64,000 bases of DNA from NCBI RefSeq assembly GCF_024808875.1, contig NZ_JANUCT010000008.1:1-64000 (forward strand), written 5' to 3'. A model generated the notes under the pieces. That model ran no database searches, had not been told where the DNA came from, and was given only the letters and a program-made list of their open reading frames with translations. The position numbers and the translations under genes are program-made. Shown one piece after another: positions 9,303-15,944 of the stretch. The stretch's first letter is position 1. Each line of letters starts with the position of its first letter. Origin of the DNA: Methylohalomonas lacus. GTDB taxonomy: Bacteria > Pseudomonadota > Gammaproteobacteria > Methylohalomonadales > Methylohalomonadaceae.

Positions 9303-9590
9303 CTACTCAATGATCCGGTCGGCCTCGCTGCGCGTGTACTGCTTGAATTTGACCGCGTCGTTAACGAACTGGATGGTGATCCGCGTGTTGTCATCCTTCC
9401 AGACCGCCGAGGTGCCGGACAGGTCGCCGAACTGCAGGCTCGAGGTTTCGTCGGGCTCGCCGAGGATGGCAAACACCTCGGCCTCGCTCATGTCGGTTTC
9501 GATGCGCCGGAAGTTGTCCTGCTCAAGCTTCGATTCGCAGCCGGCGACAAGCAGCAGAACCACCAGGGGGAGTAGCGATAAAAGTTTCAT
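9303..9590 (-). CDS. Small lipoprotein, DUF3862/BamE-like
   Basis: A 95-residue protein with a lipoprotein signal: hydrophobic LLSLLPLVVLLLVAGC with the lipobox VAGC and Cys18 as lipidated residue. After it comes a short domain with MSEAEVFAILGEPDE, the turn seen in SmpA/OmlA/BamE-like and DUF3862 folds, followed by predicted beta strands (TRITIQFVNDAVKFKQY). Likely anchored in the outer membrane facing the periplasm. Function unknown. It lies 43 bp downstream of the HAD gene on the same strand. Confidence 0.75.
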   Translation of the reverse strand: MKLLSLLPLVVLLLVAGCESKLEQDNFRRIETDMSEAEVFAILGEPDETSSLQFGDLSGTSAVWKDDNTRITIQFVNDAVKFKQYTRSEADRIIE

Positions 9591-9633
9591 CGGCGCGGTC
9601 GATCCCTAATTTAGCGGTTTGTTGTCGCAGATA

Positions 9634-10341
9634 TCACGCACTTGCCCTGGCCAACAACTCGCGCAGGCGATCTTCCAGTTCCACCAGAGACGTGATTTCC
9701 ACGTCGGCGCCTTCGTCATGCGTCCAGTCGTCGGCACGTCGATTGACCCAGACGGTTTTCATGCCCACGGCGCGGGCGGCAAAGACGTCGGTGTGCGGAT
9801 CGTCGCCGACATGCACCGCCTCGTGCGGTTCGGCGTCCGCCAGGCGACAGGCCTCGAGAAACATGCGTGGCGCCGGTTTGGCAGCACCGACCTGTTCCGC
9901 CGACAGGCGGTGATGGAACACGTCGGCGATACCAATGGCATGCAGGTCGGCATTGCCGTTGGTCAGTGAACACAGCGTGTATTCTTGCCGCAGACGTTTG
10001 AGCACCGGCATGACGTCGTCGAACAGTTGCACATCGTTACGGTGCACCATGAATTTCTTGAAGGCCGCCTGGCTCAGGCGTTTCGCGGCAGTGGTGTCGT
10101 AGCCCATGTCCTCGGCGGCATGCTGCATGGCGAGCAGGCGCACGCGACCGATGTCGTGGCGCAGGTCGGCGTTTTCCTGCAGCAGCTGGCCGCGGCGCAG
10201 GCGCAGGTCATCGATCGAGTGGCGGCTGGAAAAATCGGGGTAATGTTCGTCCAGCCAGCGATGCAGGGTGGCCTCGGCGCGGGAGAGGGTGTCCTCGAAG
10301 TCCCAAAGTGTGTCGTCGAGATCAAAACAGATCAGTTTCAT
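9634..10341 (-). CDS. HAD-superfamily hydrolase, YigB-like
   Basis: A 235-residue phosphatase-type HAD protein. Motif I is FDLDDTLWD (nucleophile Asp7, acid Asp9), motif II is SLTNGNAD, motif III Lys is in GAAKPAPRMF, and motif IV is VGDDPHTDVFAA. A helical cap lies between motifs I and II (subclass C1). E. coli YigB, of similar size, dephosphorylates FMN and sugar phosphates, but specificity is broad in this family and cannot be fixed from sequence. Confidence 0.88.
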   Translation of the reverse strand: MKLICFDLDDTLWDFEDTLSRAEATLHRWLDEHYPDFSSRHSIDDLRLRRGQLLQENADLRHDIGRVRLLAMQHAAEDMGYDTTAAKRLSQAAFKKFMVHRNDVQLFDDVMPVLKRLRQEYTLCSLTNGNADLHAIGIADVFHHRLSAEQVGAAKPAPRMFLEACRLADAEPHEAVHVGDDPHTDVFAARAVGMKTVWVNRRADDWTHDEGADVEITSLVELEDRLRELLARASA

Positions 10342-10479
10342 GAGCGGGCAATCGTTGATGGTCCATGGTGCATTGTAGCTTGCATGAGTGGTGAATGGTG
10401 GACTGTCACCAGGCGGCTGGTGTTGATTCGGCGCGTGTCATTAAGATGACTTGGATTTTCCGGATGAATTCAAATTATC

Positions 10480-10977
10480 ATGTTCCGTATGCGTTTATTC
10501 GGTCTCATTCTGATTGTTCTGCCGCTGGCACTGGTGGTGGGCGCCCTGCTGCTCAACCGCGCCACGCTGTTTGCGCCGCCCGGCCCGCTGGCGCGGCTGG
10601 CGACCTATCTCGGCAGCAACGTTGCCGAATTACAACCACAGGCCGCTCTGCCGGAGTTGCGGCCCGGCGTCTATCCGGTCAAACCGGGCCTGTTGTGCCG
10701 CGAAGTCGCCGCGGCACTGGACGCCCTCGATTGGGATTGGCAGCAGACGCACGATTGCCGGTACCAGGCCACGGTCACCACACCGTTGCTGAAATTCACC
10801 GATGATGTAACCGTGACCGTCGAGCCGGTGGGCGAGGCCAGCGCGCGCTTGCACATTCGTTCGGCCGCGCGGCTAGGCCGCGGTGATTTCGGCGCCAACC
10901 GCCGGCACGTCCTCGACCTGGTCGCTGCCGTCGAGCGCCAGCTGTCGCAGGGCGAGCCGGTCAGGCTGGAAGACTGA
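10480..10977 (+). CDS. DUF1499 family membrane-anchored protein
   Basis: The 165-residue protein has one N-terminal transmembrane segment (LFGLILIVLPLALVVGALLL) and a C-terminal domain with TTPLLKFTDDVTVTVE and SAARLGRGDFGANRRHV. The last segment corresponds to the SR-x-G-x-SDLGxNRRR signature of DUF1499. Function unknown. It ends four bases before the YjbQ gene, so the two are probably one transcription unit. Confidence 0.8.
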   Translation: MFRMRLFGLILIVLPLALVVGALLLNRATLFAPPGPLARLATYLGSNVAELQPQAALPELRPGVYPVKPGLLCREVAAALDALDWDWQQTHDCRYQATVTTPLLKFTDDVTVTVEPVGEASARLHIRSAARLGRGDFGANRRHVLDLVAAVERQLSQGEPVRLED

Positions 10978-10981
10978 AACC

Positions 10982-11398
10982 ATGTTGGTACAGGAAACCC
11001 TTGAGTTCGATACCCCGGGCCGCGGCAGCACGGACATCACCCGCCGGGTGACCGAAGTCGTGCGCGCTGCGGGCATGACAACCGGCCTGTGCAACGTTTT
11101 TCTGCAGCATACCAGTGCCTCGCTGATGCTCTGTGAAAATGCCGACCCCGACGTGCGCCGCGATCTCGAGGCCTTCATGCAGCGGCTGGTGCCGGACGGC
11201 GACCCGCTGTTCGTGCATACCACCGAAGGCCCGGACGACATGCCTGCCCACGTGCGCTCGATCCTGACCGGCAACAGCCTGAATGTGCCGATTAGTGATG
11301 GCCGCCTGGCGCTCGGCACCTGGCAGGGCATTTATCTCTGGGAGCATCGTACGTCGCGGCAGGCGCGTCGTGTTACGCTAACCATTCACGGGGAATAG
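10982..11398 (+). CDS. YjbQ/UPF0047 family protein
   Basis: A compact 138-residue protein with the family signature: CNVFLQHTSASLMLCENADP, EGPDDMPAHVRSILTG, and LGTWQGIYLWEHR near the C-terminus. E. coli YjbQ shows weak thiamine-phosphate synthase activity, and the conserved His and Glu residues suggest metal or phosphate binding, but the natural role is unsettled. The frame extends upstream into the DUF1499 gene; the ATG chosen here gives the family length. Confidence 0.9.
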   Translation: MLVQETLEFDTPGRGSTDITRRVTEVVRAAGMTTGLCNVFLQHTSASLMLCENADPDVRRDLEAFMQRLVPDGDPLFVHTTEGPDDMPAHVRSILTGNSLNVPISDGRLALGTWQGIYLWEHRTSRQARRVTLTIHGE

Positions 11399-11454
11399 AG
11401 GTGTGTCGGCCATAGTGCGGGGGCAGCCTCAAGGATGCGGATTGCAGAGGGGGT

Positions 11455-13494
11455 ATGCAGTCACTTTCCAGCGTTTTACAGGCTAATCGCCGACGGTATT
11501 TCGTCGGCCGTGAGCAGGAACTGGCGCTACTGGATGCCATGCTCAGCGGCAGCGACACGCAATCCCGCTTGCTCTATCTGTATGGACCGGGTGGCATCGG
11601 CAAGTCCACGCTACTGGCGGAATGCAAGGCCAGGGTAGCCGAAGCCGAGCAGCCCGTGATCGACCTGAACGGTTACTACCTGCAGCCGGTTAGTACGCAG
11701 ATCGAGGCCGAGATTAGACAGTCCCTGGCGGCGCTGGCTGTTGATGAACAACCTGTCTGGTTATTCATTGATAATTTTGATCAGCTGGCTGCGATGGAAG
11801 GCTGGTTCCATGAAGTTTTTCTGCCGCAATTGCCGGTGAATGTCTATATGGTTCTGGCCGGTCGGCAGCCACCGGTAATGAACTGGCGTCTGGATCCGGC
11901 CTGGTCCGGGCTGATGCACTGTCTGGAATTGCCCCCCCTGTCACGCGAGGCAACCGAGACCTATCTGCAGCGCCGTGGACTGGATGGCGAATTGCGGGAA
12001 CGGATCATGGATTTCGCCAGGGGGTATCCGTTGGCACTGGCCATGAGTACGGATATTTGTCAGGCCAAGGGACATCATGAATTCAATAAAACGGATCATG
12101 AAGATCTGTTTCAGGCCCTGGCACTTCACTTTATCGAGGAAGCGCGTACAACGCGCCATGCGACTGCACTGCAGGCCGCTGCATTGAGTCGCACACTGAC
12201 GGAGCCTCTGCTGGCTGCCATGCTACCGGGCGAGAATGTGCAGGAACTTTATAACTGGCTCGCCGGCTTGTCCTGCGTCAGTGGTTCGGAACGCGGGCTG
12301 GTCGTTCATGATGTTATTGCTGAGGTGATTGCTGCGGATTTGCGCTGCCGTGATCCTGATAAAGCCGAACGCCTGATCTATCTGGGCGAAGAATATTTCC
12401 TGACTCAACTGAACAGTGATACGAGTACGGCCACTCACGACATCATTTTTGATATCACCTACCTTGCCCGTCAGGGCGAACTTTCCAACGAGTTGCATCA
12501 GGCTGCGCGGGAACTGCCCGTCCATATCGATAAACCAGCATCACAGGACGTGAAGTTGGTACGTGATCTGATTGAGCATTATCAGGGTGAGCAGCAGCGC
12601 GCACATTTTGATAACTGGCACGCCCGGCAGCCAGACGGTCTGGTTATCTTTCGCAATTCGGAAAACCGACTGCAGGGGTTCGGCTTCTTCATCGAAATAT
12701 CACCACAGGAAGACCTGTCGTCGTTATCCGATCCAGTAGTTACGGCCATTAATAAATATGCCCGATCATTGGATATCGGCAGGGTGGGTACGGTGGAGGT
12801 TTGCCGGTTCTGGATGGACTGCGAACGGCATATGCAGATGTCGTCGGTCATGACCAATGTTCTTACGCTGTTGATGTCGCGGGCAGCACAGCATACCGAT
12901 ATAGAGGCCAGCGGGGTTGTCTTGCTCGATAATGAGCTGGCACGGAATATGGCGGAAGTGGCCGAGCATCACTACCTGACCGAAGCTACTTATGATATGG
13001 GCGATGAACGTGTCATTGTCACCATGCACGACTGGCGTGATGAGTTAATCGGCAACTGGCTGGTTCGCACCAACCGTCGGGTGCGGGGCATGATGAAGGA
13101 TGCCAGACGGCTGGAATCACCGACCCTGACCCAGGAGCAGATACGCCGGTCGCTCAAGTCCATCCTGCGGAACTTCCAGCATGCCGACGCGCTGAAACAG
13201 TCGCCACTGCTGAAAAGCAGCCTGTTCCCCGCCGATCTGATCGCGGATGAACGCGTTGAACGACTGCGTCAACTTATCCAGACAGCCGCCGAGCGGCTGC
13301 AGCAGGCGCCCAAGACCGAGCGTTACTACAATATTCTGTTTCATACCTATTTCCGTCCCGCCACCAGCCGGTTGGGTGCCGCCGATAAGCTCAATATGGC
13401 ACCCAGCACCTACTATCGCCACCTGGCCACAGCAGTTGACCTGCTCGCAGGCGAGCTCGCGACCATGCAACAGGACCGTGAGTTCGATAACTGA
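11455..13494 (+). CDS. STAND-type ATPase with C-terminal helix-turn-helix (putative regulator)
   Basis: A 679-residue protein. Residues 15-25 (FVGREQEL) lead into an NTPase with Walker A GPGGIGKST at 44-52, Walker B LFIDNFD at about 103-109, and GYPLALAM near 190, as in AP-ATPase/NACHT-like STAND proteins. A winged-helix-like part follows (about 220-310). The middle (about 385-545) looks like a divergent GNAT or sensor fold, an impression only. The C-terminus ends in a helix-turn-helix with KLNMAPSTYYRHL near 650. That type of C-terminal domain occurs in other large bacterial ATPases of unknown function. A strong GAGGGGG Shine-Dalgarno precedes the ATG. It is immediately upstream of the four exported-protein genes and is a plausible regulator of them (inference). 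Confidence 0.75.
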   Translation: MQSLSSVLQANRRRYFVGREQELALLDAMLSGSDTQSRLLYLYGPGGIGKSTLLAECKARVAEAEQPVIDLNGYYLQPVSTQIEAEIRQSLAALAVDEQPVWLFIDNFDQLAAMEGWFHEVFLPQLPVNVYMVLAGRQPPVMNWRLDPAWSGLMHCLELPPLSREATETYLQRRGLDGELRERIMDFARGYPLALAMSTDICQAKGHHEFNKTDHEDLFQALALHFIEEARTTRHATALQAAALSRTLTEPLLAAMLPGENVQELYNWLAGLSCVSGSERGLVVHDVIAEVIAADLRCRDPDKAERLIYLGEEYFLTQLNSDTSTATHDIIFDITYLARQGELSNELHQAARELPVHIDKPASQDVKLVRDLIEHYQGEQQRAHFDNWHARQPDGLVIFRNSENRLQGFGFFIEISPQEDLSSLSDPVVTAINKYARSLDIGRVGTVEVCRFWMDCERHMQMSSVMTNVLTLLMSRAAQHTDIEASGVVLLDNELARNMAEVAEHHYLTEATYDMGDERVIVTMHDWRDELIGNWLVRTNRRVRGMMKDARRLESPTLTQEQIRRSLKSILRNFQHADALKQSPLLKSSLFPADLIADERVERLRQLIQTAAERLQQAPKTERYYNILFHTYFRPATSRLGAADKLNMAPSTYYRHLATAVDLLAGELATMQQDREFDN

Positions 13495-13569
13495 GAGTAA
13501 TCTGATATAGAAACTGAGAGTTAACCCTCCGTAGTCTGGCCTCAACGATATCAAAAGTTGTCCAGTTAC

Positions 13570-13634
13570 GGGGTTGTGCAGTATCTGCATGGAATGCAGG
13601 CCGTCGGGGGAGACGGCGAGTACTGCGCAACCCC
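13570..13634 (+). ncRNA. Predicted structured leader RNA, three-way junction
   Basis: The RNA would fold into an outer 14-bp stem (13570-13583 with 13621-13634, one G-U pair, otherwise perfect) enclosing two perfect 6-bp hairpins. One is 13585-13599 with loop GGA, the other 13600-13617 with loop GGGGGA, and three unpaired bases (GAG) precede the closing strand. It ends 18 bases before the ATG of the downstream gene and close to its AAGGGGA ribosome site. GGA-containing loops are what CsrA/RsmA proteins recognise, so translational control is one possibility; a new cis-regulatory motif is another. It matches no riboswitch class I recognise. Confidence 0.6.
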
Positions 13635-13652
13635 TATCAAAAGGGGATTCCC

Positions 13653-14312
13653 ATGCTGCTCAATCGTCAACAATTCAACAATGCCTTATCTGCGTTTGTT
13701 CTCCTGCTGCTGGCAAACCCGGCCATTGCGGGTGGCGGCGGCAATCTCAGTGTCTCGCCCGATCAGGGAAATGAAACGCCGCAACTACAGCTAGAGAATG
13801 GCGGGGATAATGGTATGAAAGCGAAAACCATGGAGGCTGAAACACAGCAGGTGATGTCCCAGCCCAACGCCGGCCTTAACCAGGTATCATCCAACAGCGA
13901 TTTCATTCTGGAAGTGCCGGTTGAATTCAACGGCACCGGCACATTCAGCTCTGAATATGGGGCCCTAGAGGGACAGCCTTATAATCAAATCGCGGTTTAC
14001 TGTCAGATGCATTTCCATGACGAAGACTGGGAGACTCCCGACACAGTCAAAATCACTGAAACCAAGGTGATCACTCTCGGGCCGGATAGTTCCTTTAATG
14101 GCTCGGTGCGTTTTGGTATCGCGTATTCGGGTCCCGTACAGGAACAGCTCGACGGACCTGGAAGATTGATTACCGTCCATGTGACAGGCCCCAGTCATTG
14201 TGACCTGAAGCTGGTCGCCCCCGATGGCAGCCAGGTAGCTGTTGAGGAAGCCGGCGCCATCTATGACTCGTCGGTCAACCTGGTCCATACCCTGAACAAC
14301 GATCTTCTCTGA
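13653..14312 (+). CDS. Exported protein of unknown function, first gene of exported cluster
   Basis: A 219-residue protein with a signal peptide (hydrophobic ALSAFVLLLLANPAIA, cleavage after AIA or nearby) followed by a low-complexity Gly/Asn/Gln-rich stretch to about residue 75. A beta-rich domain follows (FILEVPVEFNGTGTF, IAVYCQMHF, SVRFGIAYSG, LITVHVTG). Two Cys residues in the domain could pair in the periplasm or outside. I recognise no family. The ribosome site AAGGGG sits just behind the predicted three-way-junction RNA. The next gene starts 4 bp after its stop. Confidence 0.7.
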   Translation: MLLNRQQFNNALSAFVLLLLANPAIAGGGGNLSVSPDQGNETPQLQLENGGDNGMKAKTMEAETQQVMSQPNAGLNQVSSNSDFILEVPVEFNGTGTFSSEYGALEGQPYNQIAVYCQMHFHDEDWETPDTVKITETKVITLGPDSSFNGSVRFGIAYSGPVQEQLDGPGRLITVHVTGPSHCDLKLVAPDGSQVAVEEAGAIYDSSVNLVHTLNNDLL

Positions 14313-14316
14313 GTTG

Positions 14317-15441
14317 ATGCCACATCGAACCGGCGCAGATTTTGCGCGCCTGCAATCGCTGTTGCTCATCTTTTCGTTTTGTATAGCGGGTTCAGTCTTA
14401 TCCCAAACTCAACAGGCTGAAGATGCCGTTTCCGATATAGCAGGGCTGCCTGTAATCCAGACGGCACCGCTGCGTTTTGGTGTGGCAGCGGACGGTGGCG
14501 AAGGTGTGCCCACGATCCAGACGGCACCGCTGCGTTTTGGTGTGGCAGCGGACGGTGGCGAAGGTGTGCCCACGATCCAGACGGCACCGCTGCGTTTTGG
14601 TGTGGCAACGGATGGTGGCGAAGGTGTGCCCACGATCCAGACGGCACCGCTGCGTTTTGGTGTGGCAGCGGACGGTGGCGAAGGTGTGCCCACGATCCAG
14701 ACGGCGCCGCTGCGTTTTGGTGTGGCAGCGGACGGTGGCGAAGGTGTGCCCACGATCCAGACGGCGCCGCTGCGTTTTGGTGTGGCAGCGGATGGTGGCG
14801 AAGGTGTGCCCACGATCCAGACTGCCCCGTTGCGCTTTGGCACAGTCAAAGGGGACGATATTTCTCCTGACAACCGTGAAGTCGAATTTAGGCTGGTCCG
14901 GGTGACGTCACTCGATCCGAATAACGCCATCGATCCATTTGACTATCGTGATGTGATTGGAGTGATTAATAATGCCACGAGGCCAGATACCCCTGCTGGT
15001 CGCAACGCGATAGATGATCAGGGTGGCGTAGGTGATATAACCATCAATGGCGTTCCCGTGCCGCTTGTGTTTGGCACTATCGGGTTACAACCGATGGGTA
15101 GCGACACGAGTTGGCTTGCCAATTCACGCAATACTTCCGGTAATCCGCCGCCTTTGCCTTCCGGGTCGGCTGCCGGCTTCTATAGCGAATTCAGTGGCGG
15201 ACTGGGCGTGCGTTTTGTGACGGGCCAGGGATGGTCCAGCTCGCAATTGCCATTATTCCAGAATCTGCCCGGTTCGTTTCCGGATTTCGGAACAGTCACC
15301 GTCACCTTCGAAGTTACTCGTGACTCGGACGGCAGTCGTTTCAGTCTGACGTTAACCGCTTCGGCTGGTTCTGATGGGGATGTTGAGCTTATCAACGCAA
15401 GCGGCTTCGCCTGCAGCACGGGCGGAGGTAGCTGTCCATGA
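14317..15441 (+). CDS. Exported protein with six identical 20-residue repeats
   Basis: A 374-residue protein with a signal peptide (LLLIFSFCIAGSVLS). Residues about 50-180 are a repeat array with unit VPTIQTAPLRFGVAADGGEG, ending in a degenerate IQTAPLRFG-TVKGDD copy. After it comes a non-repetitive region of about 200 residues with FRLVRVTSLDPNNAIDPFDY and a Ser/Gly/Pro-rich linker, ending in a Cys-containing tail (FACSTGGGSC). No family recognised. The protein looks like a secreted or surface structural protein (inference). ATG chosen; a TTG one codon earlier is equivalent. The 3' end overlaps the next gene by ATGA. Confidence 0.7.
   Translation: MPHRTGADFARLQSLLLIFSFCIAGSVLSQTQQAEDAVSDIAGLPVIQTAPLRFGVAADGGEGVPTIQTAPLRFGVAADGGEGVPTIQTAPLRFGVATDGGEGVPTIQTAPLRFGVAADGGEGVPTIQTAPLRFGVAADGGEGVPTIQTAPLRFGVAADGGEGVPTIQTAPLRFGTVKGDDISPDNREVEFRLVRVTSLDPNNAIDPFDYRDVIGVINNATRPDTPAGRNAIDDQGGVGDITINGVPVPLVFGTIGLQPMGSDTSWLANSRNTSGNPPPLPSGSAAGFYSEFSGGLGVRFVTGQGWSSSQLPLFQNLPGSFPDFGTVTVTFEVTRDSDGSRFSLTLTASAGSDGDVELINASGFACSTGGGSCP
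14452..14841 (+). repeat. 60-bp tandem repeat array within coding sequence
   Basis: Six full 60-bp units occupy 14461-14820, with a diverged partial seventh to 14841 and a partial start from 14452. Units 1, 2 and 4 are identical; the others differ at only one or two positions (GCA/ACA, GAC/GAT, GCA/GCG), so silent and non-silent changes are both rare. This points to recent duplication or ongoing homogenisation. The unit is a multiple of three, so copy-number change keeps the frame. Confidence 0.97.
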
Positions 15442-15944
15442 AACGGCATGCACTTCTTTTCGCCGCTCTGATCCTGTTGTTGACCGGCATCATGCCCACC
15501 ACGTCAACCGACAGTCAGGCCCGTACTTTCCGCGAATTCCGCCAGATACCCAAACCGGAAGGCTTGCCGGATAACGCTGAACGCGTGGAAACGATCGAGC
15601 CGGTCGATCGTGAACTGGTCGAACGTGGCGTACGTGAGATCCTCGGTGCCTGGAATAGCGGCCAGCTTGAAAGTCTGCTTGCGGAGGCCTTTGTGAACCG
15701 GCAAAAGCTCGCCGATACGCTCATCACCGTCGTGCCGCGCGATGCCGAGCTGGATCTTCTGTCGCTTCGTTCATTTTCAACATTGGAGCAGTACAACACG
15801 GCTGTTTCACAAAAAGGCCGCTACCGCGTCAGCAAGGTCTCCGCTGTGATCCGAATGCAAGTGATCTTCAACGATCCGCAGACCGGCTACCAGCGCCTGC
15901 CCAATACCAGTGAATTCATCATCGAGATCCGCGAGCCGATTTGA
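15438..15944 (+). CDS. Exported protein of unknown function, third gene of exported cluster
   Basis: A 168-residue protein with an N-terminal signal (LLFAALILLLTGIMPTTS). The mature part has a helix-rich start (ELVERGVREILGAWNSGQLESLLAEAF) then strand-like segments (RYRVSKVSAVIRMQVIF, SEFIIEIREPI). This layout would suit an NTF2-like cone fold, but that is a guess from secondary structure alone. It overlaps the previous stop by four bases (ATGA) and the next start by one base (TGATG), so translation of the three genes is almost certainly coupled. Confidence 0.7.
   Translation: MKRHALLFAALILLLTGIMPTTSTDSQARTFREFRQIPKPEGLPDNAERVETIEPVDRELVERGVREILGAWNSGQLESLLAEAFVNRQKLADTLITVVPRDAELDLLSLRSFSTLEQYNTAVSQKGRYRVSKVSAVIRMQVIFNDPQTGYQRLPNTSEFIIEIREPI

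Noticed and set aside
14409-14930. Long repeat-containing open frames on the reverse strand and another forward frame over the 60-bp array
   Set aside because: The 60-bp unit has no stop in several frames, so repeats create long shadow frames. Only the forward frame has a signal peptide and ribosome context.
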